Source of the DNA: Salegentibacter mishustinae
Lineage (GTDB): Bacteria; Bacteroidota; Bacteroidia; Flavobacteriales; Flavobacteriaceae
Direction: 5' to 3'
DNA: 64,000 nt
NCBI RefSeq assembly: GCF_002900095.1
Contig: NZ_LLKN01000001.1
Coordinates: 310,001-374,000, forward strand
The position numbers and the translations under genes were made by a program. This document shows, one piece after another, positions 42,399 to 53,600 of the stretch; position 1 is the stretch's first letter; each line of letters begins with the position of its first letter. A model generated the notes under the pieces. The model made no database searches, was not told where the DNA came from, and worked only from the letters and a program-made list of their open reading frames with translations.

Positions 42399-43595
42399 CT
42401 AAACTGCTGTTTTTACCTGTGCGGTAGCCGATTTAATTCTTTTCTTTCTACGTTTGATATTCGACTGAATAACGTAGTGATCTATCGTTGGTGCAAATAC
42501 ATTCATAAGTAAGATACCAAGCATTACCCCTTCAGGATATGCCGGGTTAAACACCCTAATCATTACTGAAAGGAAACCAATTAAAAATCCGTAGATCCAT
42601 TTTCCTTTCATAGTTTGGGCGGCAGATACCGGATCTGTAGCCATAAATACAATACCAAAAGCAAGTCCACCAATAATAAGGTGACCGTACCACGGGAAGT
42701 TTGTAAGTTGATTACCGGTAAGACCCATTGAAGGCAATGCGTTGAAAATAAGCCCCATTACTGCAGCACCTATAAACGCACTTAAAATAATTCTCCAGCT
42801 TCCTACTTTCGTTAAGATTAAAAGCAAGGCTCCTAAAAGAATAAAAAGCGTTGAAGTCTCAGCGACAGAACCCGGAATAAAGCCAAAGAACATATCCATC
42901 ATACTGTAACTGGCATTCTCTCCAGCTGCCAAAGAACCAAGAATAGTTTCTCCGGAAATGGCATCTACGCTGCTTGCTTCGCTAACCCAAACCTGGTTAC
43001 CAGACATATAAGTAGGGTATGCAAAGAAGGCAAATGCTCTTGCGGTAAGTGCAGGGTTAAGAATATTCATTCCGGTTCCTCCAAATGCTTCTTTACCCAC
43101 AAGTACTGCGAATACTACCGATAATGCCAACATCCAAAGTGGGAAATCTATAGGCATAATCATCGGTATTAACAATCCTGTTACCAAATATCCTTCGTTT
43201 ACTTCGTGCCCTCTAAAGATGGCGAAAGCAAACTCAATTCCTAAACCAACCGCATAAGAAACAACGATCATAGGAACAATCTTTAATGCACCGTGACCAA
43301 TCGCTTCCCAAAAGGTAAATGCTTCAATGGTACCAGCATCTACAAGTTGAGTAAAATGTTGGTAGCCTGCATTCCACATTCCGAAAATAAGCGCCGGAAT
43401 AAGGGCAAGTACAACCGTGATCATAGTACGCTTTAAATCTACTGCATCACGAATATGAGCTCCTTTTTGCGTAGTATGATTTGGGGTAAATAAGAAGGTA
43501 TCGATTGCATTAACTGCAGGCGCATACTTTTCATATTTTTTCCCAGGTGCAAAAGGCTCCTTTATTTTATCTAATCTTTGTCTAATCCATTCCAT
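42399..43595 (-). CDS. nqrB: Na+-NQR subunit B
   Basis: This 398-aa multi-helix subunit forms the main Na+ path and carries FMN; the ApbE-type site is VDAISGETILG (~residue 215). Recognisable segments are RDAVDLKRTMITVVLALIPA near the N-terminus, EVNEGYLVTGLLIPMIMP and GGTGMNILNPALTARAFAFFAYP. Length matches the family. Confidence 0.96.
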   Translation of the reverse strand: MEWIRQRLDKIKEPFAPGKKYEKYAPAVNAIDTFLFTPNHTTQKGAHIRDAVDLKRTMITVVLALIPALIFGMWNAGYQHFTQLVDAGTIEAFTFWEAIGHGALKIVPMIVVSYAVGLGIEFAFAIFRGHEVNEGYLVTGLLIPMIMPIDFPLWMLALSVVFAVLVGKEAFGGTGMNILNPALTARAFAFFAYPTYMSGNQVWVSEASSVDAISGETILGSLAAGENASYSMMDMFFGFIPGSVAETSTLFILLGALLLILTKVGSWRIILSAFIGAAVMGLIFNALPSMGLTGNQLTNFPWYGHLIIGGLAFGIVFMATDPVSAAQTMKGKWIYGFLIGFLSVMIRVFNPAYPEGVMLGILLMNVFAPTIDHYVIQSNIKRRKKRIKSATAQVKTAV

Positions 43596-43609
43596 AATTA
43601 TACTGCTTT

Positions 43610-44953
43610 TTAACCTACTTCAGTAATCATTAAATCTAAACCAAGACGAATTACATCCTGAATCTCGATCTTGGACGTATTCACATATTCTACCAAAGCA
43701 AAATCTTCTGGAGCTACCTCATAGATCCCTAGATTTTCCATCTTTTCAATATCACCGGCCATACAAGCTTTAATAAGCTGCATTGGGTAAACATCCATAG
43801 GTAAAACCTCTTCCATTTCGCCGGTTACCACAAGCGCTCTTTCCTCACCATTTAAATTGGTAGTAGGTTTAAATTTCCTATTTGGAAACAACCAGGATAA
43901 AGAAGTTCTTGAGTTTGAATGAATATTGTTATATGTAAATGGCAACCAACCAAAAGCTCTGTAATTATTCCCTTCCGGAAGAAGTGTTACTTCGTTAGAA
44001 AAGAAACTCACGTGTTGATCGTAAGCTAATTTTAAACCGGTAAGCACATTTCCTGAAACGATACGAACATCTTCATCAACCTTTTGGATAAGATCTGAAA
44101 CCTCAGCTCCAATTTTTGTTGAAAAATATTTACGGTTAGTAGCTTCGCTACCTGTTACTGCAACGGTTTTATCGGCGATATAATTTCCTGTAAGGAAAAG
44201 ATTCCCAATAATCGTTACATCTTCAGGATTCACAGTCCAAACTCTATCACCCTGATTAATAGGATCTATTTTATGAATTTGAACTCCAACATTTCCTGCA
44301 GGGTGTGGCCCTTTTACAGTATGAAGTTCCACTCCTTTAATATCCTTTAAATATTGTGCTGACCTAGCATCTACACCAAGGTGTACTTTACCTGGAGTAA
44401 GTTTTTTTAGCGCGTTTATTCCTTCCTGAAAAGCAGCTAGCTTATCTTTCAAAATAAAACCCCAATCTGGGGCTAGTGGCGCCGTACTTACTGCAGAAAT
44501 AAAGATAGCTTTTGGCGTATCTTTAGGATCGGCAATAATATCGTAAGGTCGTTGATTAATAAATGCACCACAACCACTTTCTAAAATGCGTTGTTTTACA
44601 GCTTCAGCATCAGAAGAAGCAGCGTCCATTTTTCCAAAATCTCTGTAAGTGTCTTCAGGATCGGCCTCTATAATCACTTCCATGATCTTACGCTTTTCAC
44701 CACGCTTAATATACTTAAGCACCCCACTTACAGGGCTGGTAAAACGTATTTCATCAGTGTATTTTGAAAAGAAAAGTTCATCGCCGGCAAGGACTTTAGC
44801 CCCTTCTTTTAAAACCATTTTAGGTACCAAAGCGTGAAAATCTGGCGGTTTGATTGCGTAGGTCTTAGACCTCGGAGCTTTTACAAGCTCTTTTTCCGCC
44901 TCCCCTTCTAATTTTAGAGATAATCCTCTTTTAATTCGAATGTCTTTTGACAT
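43610..44953 (-). CDS. nqrA: Na+-NQR subunit A
   Basis: A 447-aa peripheral subunit and the first gene of the operon. It begins IRIKRGLSLKLEGEAEKEL, followed by the biotinyl-like fold region (ALVPKMVLKEGAKVLAGDELFFSK) and GRNA... the family landmarks GWLPFTYNNIHSNSRTSLSWLF. There is no cofactor. A 171-bp gap separates it from the divergent T9SS plug-family gene. Confidence 0.95.
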   Translation of the reverse strand: MSKDIRIKRGLSLKLEGEAEKELVKAPRSKTYAIKPPDFHALVPKMVLKEGAKVLAGDELFFSKYTDEIRFTSPVSGVLKYIKRGEKRKIMEVIIEADPEDTYRDFGKMDAASSDAEAVKQRILESGCGAFINQRPYDIIADPKDTPKAIFISAVSTAPLAPDWGFILKDKLAAFQEGINALKKLTPGKVHLGVDARSAQYLKDIKGVELHTVKGPHPAGNVGVQIHKIDPINQGDRVWTVNPEDVTIIGNLFLTGNYIADKTVAVTGSEATNRKYFSTKIGAEVSDLIQKVDEDVRIVSGNVLTGLKLAYDQHVSFFSNEVTLLPEGNNYRAFGWLPFTYNNIHSNSRTSLSWLFPNRKFKPTTNLNGEERALVVTGEMEEVLPMDVYPMQLIKACMAGDIEKMENLGIYEVAPEDFALVEYVNTSKIEIQDVIRLGLDLMITEVG

Positions 44954-45099
44954 AGGATGGAGTGTATGTTAAAAATTTTTTGTTTTGAGTCGTGCAAATT
45001 TAGGAATTTTAAGCACACTTTTCCCAAGAAACCAAAGATTTTTAAGCATTTAAAACTGTTAAAATGAAATGTTAAAAATTATGGAATAAGAATTGTAAT

Positions 45100-45107
45100 T
45101 ACATTTG
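45100..45107 (+). promoter_or_regulatory. Putative promoter -7 box for DUF5103 gene
   Basis: TACATTTG matches TAnnTTTG, 17 bp before the ATG at 45125. Confidence 0.45.
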
Positions 45108-45124
45108 TCTAGATTCTATTTACA

Positions 45125-46378
45125 ATGAAAAAACTTTTCATCCTTTTACTCTTTTCTATTTCATCGCTCGTATTGACCGCCCAGGTTGCAAAAGAAACAC
45201 TCGCGCCAAATTATATAAGAAGTATTCAGCTCTCGGGAAATACAGAAAACAACTATGGAAATCCTGTTTTACAATTGGGAGAACCATTAATATTAAAGTT
45301 TGATGACATCATTGGAGACGAAGCCGATTATTATTACACCATAGAACATTATAATTACGATTGGACACCGACACAGTTGGCTAAAACTGAATATTTAATT
45401 GGTTTTGACGATATTAGGATCTTTAATTATTTAAATTCTTACAATACGCTTCAACCTTTTTCTCACTACGAGCTTAAAATACCTAACGAAGATACCGGCG
45501 GCTTTAGAGTAAGCGGAAATTATATGATCAATATTTTTAATGCCGAGAAAGAATTGGTTTTTTCCCGAAAATTTATGGTTTATGAAAATATTGCCCAGGC
45601 CAGAATTAACCTAAGACGCTCCAGAGACCTTAATTTTATAGATGAAAAACAAGTTGTTAATTTCACGATTGAATCTCCTAATTTAATATTGAAAAATCCC
45701 GAAAACAACGTTAAGGTGCTAATCACCAAAAATCACAACCTAAAAACGGGTATAAAAAATATTAAACCACAATATAATATTGGCAACGACCTGGTTTATC
45801 GCTATGATACCAAAACAGCATTTTGGGGCGGTAACGAATATCTTCAGTTTGACAATAAGGAACTAAGAGCCTCTACTGCCGATATTAGTTCGGTGGCCTT
45901 AAAGGATCTATATCATCATTATTTATTTACAGATCGCACCCGCGCCAATGAACCATACACTTATAATCCCGATATAAACGGGCAATTTCTTATAAGAAGT
46001 TTACCTGCAGAAAACCCATCTATAGAAGCCGAGTATGTTTGGGTTCATTTTCAACTTCAGAATTATTCAGAGCTAAATGGTGGAGAAGTTCATATTTATG
46101 GAGCTTTCAATAATTTTAATTTAGATGAAAGCACCCGTCTTAGTTACAATGAAAATTCCGATCTTTATGAAGGTGCACGGCTATTTAAACAGGGATTTTA
46201 TAATTATAAATATGTATTAAAACGCACCGACGGAACTATAGATGAAGGTTTTTTTAGCGGGAATTTCGATGAAACCGAAAATTCCTACCAGGTTTTAATT
46301 TATTACCGAAATCCGGGGGCCAGATATGACCGATTAATTGGAATAGGTACCGGGAATTCAACGAATATCAGCAACTAA
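45125..46378 (+). CDS. T9SS plug-family protein (DUF5103)
   Basis: This 417-aa exported protein (signal peptide ending LTAQVA) has an all-beta body with the DUF5103 landmarks YYTIEHYNYDWTPTQLAKTEYL (~residues 75-100), NYMINIFNAEKELVFSRKFMVYE (~135-155) and GGEVHIYGAFNNFNLDESTRLSY near the C-terminus. DUF5103 is the 'plug' partner of the T9SS translocon Sov. Its presence fits the T9SS-exported giant protein at 50700. A DUF3667 gene follows after 29 bp. Confidence 0.85.
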   Translation: MKKLFILLLFSISSLVLTAQVAKETLAPNYIRSIQLSGNTENNYGNPVLQLGEPLILKFDDIIGDEADYYYTIEHYNYDWTPTQLAKTEYLIGFDDIRIFNYLNSYNTLQPFSHYELKIPNEDTGGFRVSGNYMINIFNAEKELVFSRKFMVYENIAQARINLRRSRDLNFIDEKQVVNFTIESPNLILKNPENNVKVLITKNHNLKTGIKNIKPQYNIGNDLVYRYDTKTAFWGGNEYLQFDNKELRASTADISSVALKDLYHHYLFTDRTRANEPYTYNPDINGQFLIRSLPAENPSIEAEYVWVHFQLQNYSELNGGEVHIYGAFNNFNLDESTRLSYNENSDLYEGARLFKQGFYNYKYVLKRTDGTIDEGFFSGNFDETENSYQVLIYYRNPGARYDRLIGIGTGNSTNISN

Positions 46379-46407
46379 TTAAGAACCTAACCAACTCCTT
46401 CTAAAAA

Positions 46408-47490
46408 ATGGCAAGCAATAGATTTGATCTAAAATATAGGGGTACTAAATGTCTAAATTGTGATTTTCCGCTAGATAAAAGTGATAAATATTGCCCTACC
46501 TGCGGACAATTAAATAGTACCAAAAAATTAAAATTCGACGATTTTTTCTCTGAATTCTTTTCAGGCCTATTTGCTTACGATTCGCGTTTTCAAAGAACTC
46601 TAAGGGTTTTGTTATTTTCTCCCGGTAGAATTTCAAAAGATTATATTAATGGAAAGCGCATGTGCTATGCCAATCCGTTTAGATTTTACCTAAGCGCTTC
46701 CATTATTTTCTTTTTAATCTGGAGTTTTACTAATTCCTTCGATAATATTCAACCGATTTCAGACAATACAGAAATCGCTGAACAATTGCAGCAAGACAGT
46801 TTAAACACTGGAACTCCTAACATAGTCCATACTCCTGTTGGTGGCATGAACCTGGATTCAATTATTAAGGCCCAAAATGAAAATAAGGCAAAATCGTATA
46901 AAGAATTTTATGTCCCGCCACAGGAGTTGGACACTATGACTTACCTGGATGCAGGAACAAAAAAGCTCAATATCTATTCAAGATTTTATAAGGAAACCAC
47001 TATTAGGAATGCGGAAACCGCAATGGATAGCCTTGCTTACCCGCAAACCTCCTACAACCATTGGCTTTACAAAAAGGCGGTAGATTGGAATACCGTAAAA
47101 GATAACCCGGGACTATTCTTTAATTATTTTGTAAATAAACTTCCATTTATCATCTTCTTTTATTTACCGGTGTTTGCCCTTTTTATTTGGCTGTTATACT
47201 TAAGAAGGCCGTTTAACTATATGGAGCATTTAATCTTTGCCTTTCATGTACAAACCACTTTCTTTATCGTTTACGCTCTGGCATTGCTAGTAGATTACCT
47301 TTTAAAAGATTGGGCATTTACCATTGCCAATACCGTTTTTATCTTTTATTTATATAAGGCCATGCGTAATTTTTACGGCCAGGGACGTGTTAAAACCATT
47401 GTAAAGTTCATTCTCTTAAACTTTATATTTTTTATTTTAGCAGGAATTGCAGCAATAATATCAATTTTAGCATCTTTTGCTATTTACTAA
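46408..47490 (+). CDS. DUF3667 membrane protein
   Basis: A 360-aa protein with an N-terminal zinc-ribbon (KCLNCDFPLDKSDKYCPTCGQ, residues ~15-35), the DUF3667 segment (FSGLFAYDSRFQRTLRVLLF; PGRISKDYINGKRMCYANPFRFYLSA), and four to five membrane helices (residues ~95-115 and ~245-360). Function is unknown; the family is common in Bacteroidota. ApaG follows after 3 bp. Confidence 0.85.
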   Translation: MASNRFDLKYRGTKCLNCDFPLDKSDKYCPTCGQLNSTKKLKFDDFFSEFFSGLFAYDSRFQRTLRVLLFSPGRISKDYINGKRMCYANPFRFYLSASIIFFLIWSFTNSFDNIQPISDNTEIAEQLQQDSLNTGTPNIVHTPVGGMNLDSIIKAQNENKAKSYKEFYVPPQELDTMTYLDAGTKKLNIYSRFYKETTIRNAETAMDSLAYPQTSYNHWLYKKAVDWNTVKDNPGLFFNYFVNKLPFIIFFYLPVFALFIWLLYLRRPFNYMEHLIFAFHVQTTFFIVYALALLVDYLLKDWAFTIANTVFIFYLYKAMRNFYGQGRVKTIVKFILLNFIFFILAGIAAIISILASFAIY

Positions 47491-47493
47491 TAT

Positions 47494-47880
47494 ATGGTTC
47501 AACAAGTTACAAGAGGCATAAGGATTTCTGTTAACACCAGTTTTGAAGGTACTTTACTCAAGAACTTGGGCTCCCGTTTTGCCTTTTCTTACCATATTAC
47601 CATAGAAAATCAAAGTAATGATTCGGTGCAGTTAACCTCTCGTTTCTGGAAGATCAAAGACGCTTTAAATCATACTGAAATTGTTCAGGGGGAAGGCGTA
47701 ATTGGTCAGAAACCTGTTTTAAAGCCTGGTGAATCGCACACTTATCAGAGTGGCTGCCTGTTAAATTCTCCATTTGGATCTATGAGCGGTTATTATAATA
47801 TGGTGAGCTTTACTTCTACCAGGAAATTTAGGGTTAAGATCCCTACTTTTAAACTAAGCGCTCCCTTTGCCGTAAATTAA
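47494..47880 (+). CDS. apaG: ApaG protein
   Basis: A 128-aa immunoglobulin-like beta-sandwich protein; GVIGQKPVLKPGESHTYQSG, a hallmark of ApaG, occupies residues ~68-90, and FGSMSGYYNMV follows. ApaG is linked to Co2+/Mg2+ resistance and polar nucleotide metabolism in enterobacteria; the exact role here is not known. Its end overlaps the NRDE gene by 4 bp, tail to tail. Confidence 0.93.
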   Translation: MVQQVTRGIRISVNTSFEGTLLKNLGSRFAFSYHITIENQSNDSVQLTSRFWKIKDALNHTEIVQGEGVIGQKPVLKPGESHTYQSGCLLNSPFGSMSGYYNMVSFTSTRKFRVKIPTFKLSAPFAVN

Positions 47881-48593
47881 AGTCCCGGAAATTCCTTTCT
47901 GGTAATCTTTCCTTTTTCAAGGTCTTCATACTTAAAAATCAACTTCCCTGGCAAGAATTCTATCTGCGAGATACTTTTTGTTTTTAGAAATCCACGATCA
48001 ATAATTAAATCAATCTCTTTATCACCTTTTCCTGCGGAATGATGAAATTCCCATAAATTTTCAGCTGAAAGATCTTTTTCCTTTTGAAAAGTTGAAAACC
48101 AATCTTCCCGAAGCATTTTCATTTCTGAAGTATATAAAGGAGAAGAAGACCAAATTTGCGGCTGGAATGGCAGCTTTTTAAAATATTTCTCTTTTCCATC
48201 CCAAACAAATTCAGCAAAAAATAACCCTGAAGACCAATCGGCTATCACTACTGTGAATGGCTCTATGTCTTTTAGGGTATAGTTTTCAATTTCGGATTCA
48301 ATATTATGGGCAACAAGCCAGTCTTTTAAAACCAATCCCCTACTCTTTCGGTAAGAATCTTCACGCTTATGCGAAACAAAACCACCATTCATTAAGCATA
48401 AAACTCTTTTTACTTCGCTTACCCCAATCCAGCTTCCACCGGCCACGGCATCTTGAGGGAAAAGCAATTTTGTATCGTTTTCAGCTTTAAAATCGGGCGG
48501 AAAGGTTTCTCTTTCGCTCGCTTCATCCCTGTTAGATGTTAAGATAAATCCATTGGGATTTTGAAGATGAGGCGTGAGGCTTATGGTGCACAT
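47877..48593 (-). CDS. NRDE/TANGO2-family protein
   Basis: A 238-aa protein starting MCTISLTPH with the family motif FILTSNRDEASERET (NRDE) and GGSWIGVSEVKRVLCLMNGG. The N-terminal Cys is conserved, as in Ntn-type amidohydrolases. In animals TANGO2 is linked to heme handling; in bacteria the role is open. A TATTTTTG box lies 31 bp upstream. Confidence 0.9.
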   Translation of the reverse strand: MCTISLTPHLQNPNGFILTSNRDEASERETFPPDFKAENDTKLLFPQDAVAGGSWIGVSEVKRVLCLMNGGFVSHKREDSYRKSRGLVLKDWLVAHNIESEIENYTLKDIEPFTVVIADWSSGLFFAEFVWDGKEKYFKKLPFQPQIWSSSPLYTSEMKMLREDWFSTFQKEKDLSAENLWEFHHSAGKGDKEIDLIIDRGFLKTKSISQIEFLPGKLIFKYEDLEKGKITRKEFPGL

Positions 48594-48623
48594 AAAATTT
48601 TCTTAATAAAAGTCTTGAATTTA

Positions 48624-48631
48624 CAAAAATA
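48624..48631 (-). promoter_or_regulatory. Putative NRDE gene promoter -7 box
   Basis: The minus strand reads TATTTTTG (TAnnTTTG), 31 bp upstream of the ATG at 48593. No clear -33 element. Confidence 0.4.
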
Positions 48632-48733
48632 GTTAAGCTTTAGTGAATGCTCCTTCAGAAGGATTAAAAATCACGTAATTTTTTTACCTTTATAGGTACA
48701 ATATTTAAAAACCAAAAAAAACACAAAATAACT

Positions 48734-50377
48734 ATGGGAAAAGGATTTTTTCACGTTCCAAAGGCGGTTAACGAGCCAGTAAAATCTTATGCGCCGGGAA
48801 CCCCGGAAAGGGAAGAAGTTTTACTCACTTACAAAGATCTATATAACTCCAATATGGAAGTTCCACTTTACATTGGATCTGAAGCGATAAAAACCGGAGA
48901 TACGGCAGATATTCGCCCTCCACACGACCACAAACATAAAGTAGGAACTTATCACCTTGCTAAGAAAAAGCACGTTGAACAGGCTATAGACGAAGCTTTA
49001 AAAGCAAGAGAAAAATGGGCTAAATTAGAATGGGAACAGCGCGCAGCCGTTTTCCTTAAAGCAGCCGATCTTATTGCTGGACCATACCGTTCTAGAATTA
49101 ACGCTGCGACAATGATTGGGCAATCAAAAAATATTTACCAGGCAGAGATCGATTCAGCTTGTGAACTATGTGACTTTTTACGTTTCAACGTAGAATATAT
49201 GTCAGATATGTATAACGAGCAACCAAACTCTTCTGACGGAAACTGGAACCGCGTAGAATATAGACCTTTAGAAGGTTTTGTTTATGCTATTACTCCTTTC
49301 AACTTTACCGCTATTTCTGGAAACCTTCCATCAAGTGCGGCTCTTATGGGGAACGTTGCAGTTTGGAAGCCTAGTGATAGTCAGATTTTTTCTGCACAGG
49401 TAATAATGGAAGTATTTAAGGAAGCTGGTTTGCCAGATGGTGTAATTAATATGGTAATGGGAGATCCAGAAATGATCACCAACACCGTACTCGACAGCCC
49501 TGATTTCGCCGGAATTCACTTTACAGGAAGTACAAATGTATTTAAAGGAATTTGGGGTAAAATTGGTAATAACATCCAGAAGTACAAAACCTACCCAAGA
49601 ATTGTAGGAGAAACAGGAGGAAAAGACTTTATTGTAGCTCACCCAACCTCTAAACCAAAACAAGTTGCAACTGCTATTTCTCGTGGTGCATTTGAGTACC
49701 AGGGACAAAAATGTAGTGCAGCTTCAAGAGTTTATCTACCAAAAAGTCTATGGCCAGAGATCCAGGAATTTTTAAAAGAGGATATTGAATCTTTCAAAAT
49801 GGGATCTCCAGAAGATATGACCAACTTTATTAATGCTGTTATTCACGAAGGCGCATTCGATAAATTGGCCAGTTATATTGATAAAGCTAAGAAGGATAAA
49901 GATGCTGAAGTTGTAATTGGAGGAAATTATGATAAATCTGAAGGCTACTTTATAGAACCTACAGTAATCTTAACTTCAGATCCTCATTACACAACTATGG
50001 AAACTGAATTATTTGGTCCCGTAGTAACTATTTATGTGTATGACGATAAAAACTATAGTGAAGAGAAGTGGAAAGATCTGCTTAAAACCGTAGACAATAC
50101 AAGTATTTACGGACTTACAGGAGGAGTCTTCTCTGGAGATAGATATATGGCAGCAGTTGCCACAGATATGTTGCAAAACGCGGCAGGTAACTTCTATATA
50201 AATGACAAACCTACCGGAGCCGTAGTTGGACAACAACCATTTGGTGGCGCGAGATCCAGCGGTACCAACGATAAAGCCGGTTCTAAGATGAACTTGCTAC
50301 GATGGGCTTCTGTTAGACTAATCAAGGAAACCTTTGTACCTGCAGAAGATTACAGATACCCATTTATGGGAGAGTAA
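48734..50377 (+). CDS. pruA: 1-pyrroline-5-carboxylate dehydrogenase
   Basis: This 547-aa aldehyde dehydrogenase oxidises glutamate gamma-semialdehyde to glutamate in proline breakdown. NAD site FTGSTNVFKGIWG (~258-270), catalytic Glu in VGETGGKDF (~297) and Cys in GQKCSAASR (~331) are in place, and EYRPLEGFVYAITPFNF is typical of the mitochondrial-type P5CDH. A terminator follows. Confidence 0.96.
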   Translation: MGKGFFHVPKAVNEPVKSYAPGTPEREEVLLTYKDLYNSNMEVPLYIGSEAIKTGDTADIRPPHDHKHKVGTYHLAKKKHVEQAIDEALKAREKWAKLEWEQRAAVFLKAADLIAGPYRSRINAATMIGQSKNIYQAEIDSACELCDFLRFNVEYMSDMYNEQPNSSDGNWNRVEYRPLEGFVYAITPFNFTAISGNLPSSAALMGNVAVWKPSDSQIFSAQVIMEVFKEAGLPDGVINMVMGDPEMITNTVLDSPDFAGIHFTGSTNVFKGIWGKIGNNIQKYKTYPRIVGETGGKDFIVAHPTSKPKQVATAISRGAFEYQGQKCSAASRVYLPKSLWPEIQEFLKEDIESFKMGSPEDMTNFINAVIHEGAFDKLASYIDKAKKDKDAEVVIGGNYDKSEGYFIEPTVILTSDPHYTTMETELFGPVVTIYVYDDKNYSEEKWKDLLKTVDNTSIYGLTGGVFSGDRYMAAVATDMLQNAAGNFYINDKPTGAVVGQQPFGGARSSGTNDKAGSKMNLLRWASVRLIKETFVPAEDYRYPFMGE

Positions 50378-50398
50378 TTTGTAGGAAATATATCTCAC

Positions 50399-50430
50399 AA
50401 AAAGCCACAGTCTAAAAGCTGTGGCTTTTT
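50399..50430 (+). terminator. Terminator of pruA
   Basis: AAAAAGCCACAG and CTGTGGCTTTTTT pair around an 8-nt loop, 22 bp past the stop. Confidence 0.9.
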
Positions 50431-50699
50431 TGATTATTACTGTAGTCACCAAAAGCTGCAACCCCGCAGCACCCATTCGCTAACAAACGATTTATCGAAT
50501 TGATTATTAGAATTTTACTGTAAACTATAAAACAATTTCTTTTCTTTTAACGAATTAAACATCCCCTCAACGAATTAAAGCAGAAAAAGATAATTAATGT
50601 TGTACTTTCCACTGTTAATTGTCTTCGCCCCAGAAGGTTACACACCAAGACACTTAACATACCCCGCCTACGTAATTATTGCTCTAAAACATTACTATT
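50431..50699. other. Intergenic region before the giant adhesin gene
   Basis: No hairpin, repeat or convincing gene. Direct ORFs here overlap the following signal peptide in another frame. Confidence 0.5.
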
Positions 50700-53600
50700 G
50701 TGGGAAAAAAATTACTTCTTTATCTATTACTGGTATTTTCTATTGTTATAGTTTCAAAAAATGGATATTCCCAGGCCTGTCCTACCTCGGTTAGCATAAG
50801 TGCAGCTGAAGGCAGAACCATTTGTGAAAACACCCAGGTTAACTTTAGTGCTTCCACTAATGGCGGAACCGGTTTAAATTACCAATGGCAAATTAACAAT
50901 AACAATGTTGGTGATAATCAACCTAATTACGATACTTCAGCCTTACAAAATAATGATGAAATAAGAGTGATTATCACATCAAACGATGATACAAACTGTC
51001 AAAAAATTTCTCAGCCTATTAAGATGACGGTGAACAGCATTCGCCAGGGAAGTGTAGTAATTCAAGCGAGTGAAAATCCAGTATGCCCGGGGGAGAATAT
51101 AAATTTTAGCATTGCAAGTATTTCTGAAGCCGGTAATAATCCCGTGTATGACTGGAGAGTGAATAATACTAGTGTGGGAAGTAGCTCAACTCTAAACACC
51201 CCACTTAATTCAGGTGATCTGGTACAGCTTTTTATTACTTCAAGTAATCCCTGTACCGATGATTTTTCGAGTAATCAAATTACTATTTCTGAAAGACCGG
51301 CAGCTCCCGATACACCTTCTGGGATCAATGGAGCAACTCTTGTGTGTCCCGGGACTTCCGAAACTTACAGTATTAGCCAGGTTAATAACGCTATAGCTTA
51401 TCAATGGGAATTACCTGTTGGCTGGAGCGGTTCTAGCAATACCTCTTCCATAACACTTACCACTGGAACCAACAGTGGCGCTATAAAAGTAATTGCCATA
51501 GGCGAGTGTGGCAATAGCGAACAAAGTATTTACGTAAATGTACAACCCGGAGCTCCTGCTAAACCAGGGAATATTTCAGGCAATGAATCGGTTTGCCCTG
51601 GGGAAGAAGAAACCTACAGTATAAATTCCTTAGCAAAGGCCGAATCTTACGAATGGACGTTCCCTTCAGGATGGGGAAATGGAAATATCATAACAACGAG
51701 CATTCCAGAAACAACTATTATCACTGGAAATTCAGGAAACGGGCTAATTACTGTAAAAGCCCTAAATACTTGTGGCGAAAGTGCTAGCTCAAGTTTAGCT
51801 GTAAATGTAGAACCTGGTACTCCCGGAGTTCCCGGGACCATAACTGGAGCGACAGAAGTCTGCCCAGGCACTAATGAAACTTATTCAATAAATGCAGTAA
51901 ATAATTCGGAAGAATATGTATGGAATTTCCCTTCTTCCTGGGGAATTCCCGTGCAAATTACTACAATCCCACAGGTTAATATTCAAACCGGTACTTCGGG
52001 AAGTGGAAATATCACAGTGTCAGCAAGAAATTCATGTGGTACCAGTGCAGCTCAAAGCTTACCTGTCGAGATGCAGGATGGCGCTCCCACCAATACAGGC
52101 GCAATAAGTATAACATACAGTAATCTCAATGATGTAATTTGCCCGGGAGATCAAATAGAATTTTTTGTTCCGGGAGTGCCTGAAGCCGAAGAGTATTCCT
52201 GGATTATCCCACCAGGATGGGAGATTACAGGCTCTGAAACCGGAAATAGCATTATAGTAAATGCCGGAAATTATGGAGAAAATGGAGAAGTGAGTGTAGT
52301 GCCCAGTAATTTTTGTGGACAAGGTTCTACAAGTACATTGGCGGTTAGCGTAGATATGCCAGCCCCTGAAATTGGAACCACAGAAATAACCGGCCCGGCA
52401 GAGGTTTGTTCAAACGAAACACAATTGGAATATAGTATTCCGGTTATAAACTACGCTACTTCATATGAATGGTCATTACCTTCGGGCTGGGTAATCACTT
52501 CAGGAGAAAACACCAATAGTATAGAAGTAAGTGCTTCAGGTACTTCAGGAGATATAAAAGTTTTCGTAAGCAATAATTGTGGAGAAAGTGCAGTAGTTTC
52601 TAAAACCATAAATTCCATCACCGCTGTCCCTGCAAAACCTTTAGCTATATCTTCTAATTTGCCTAGCACAGCAATTTGCCCTCCATTAAATAATGTAAAA
52701 TTCTGGATAGCTGAAGTTCCGAACGCCGAAGAATATTTATGGAGCTTACCCAATGGATGGAATATTGTAAGCGGTGCAGGAACTACCAATATTACTGTAA
52801 ATATCACAGCAAATTCCAATTATAGTGCAAACGAAAGTGTTTCAGTACAAGCTGTAAACATTTGCGGGGAAAGTGAAATGCAAACAATTGGAGGAATAGC
52901 AATTGATGACTACGTAATTGCCGATCTTGGGGAAGATATGGTTTTGTGTAGCCTCACAAATACTGTTAACCTAAATGCCTACGTTGCTTTTGGTTCTAGA
53001 AATGCAAAACTAAAAATAGAAAGAATTGAGACCTCTTCGGGGACGCAAATTAACACACCGTCTGGAAAGGTAGACAATTTTGAATTTATTTATACTCCGA
53101 CTTTAGCAGATTTAAGCAATGGAGAAGTAACCTTTTACCTCACCACTGAAAAACCGGGTGGCGCTTGTAGTGCCGGGAAAGACGAAATGACTATATTTTT
53201 TCGAGAAGACCCTACAGCTACTTTTTTAACCGAGAATCAGGATATTTGTGAAAATTCAGCGACACAAATTAATATCCAGGGAACTCCTGAAACCCGAATC
53301 TTCTATACTGAAAATGGCGCCTCCAAATCTATAGATATGGATGAAAATGGAGAAGCCATTATAAATACAGGTAATTTAGCTTCTACTACTACTTTCGAAT
53401 TAACAAGTTCACAATACCTGGAAGAACCATTATGTGAAAATTCGATTTCAGGAACCCACGAGGTTATCGTTAATCCAGTGCCTTCAGCAGATCTCGTATA
53501 CGTCCAAACGGCGTTTTGTGAGGATGATACTGAGACCAAACAAGTAAGTCTTGAAAATACTGTTGGCGCAACAGCGAATGGAAGCTTCTCGGCAGCACCT

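Noticed and set aside
50597-50794. 65-aa frame before the giant gene
   Set aside because: It overlaps the signal-peptide region of the 3244-aa protein in another frame, with no independent support.
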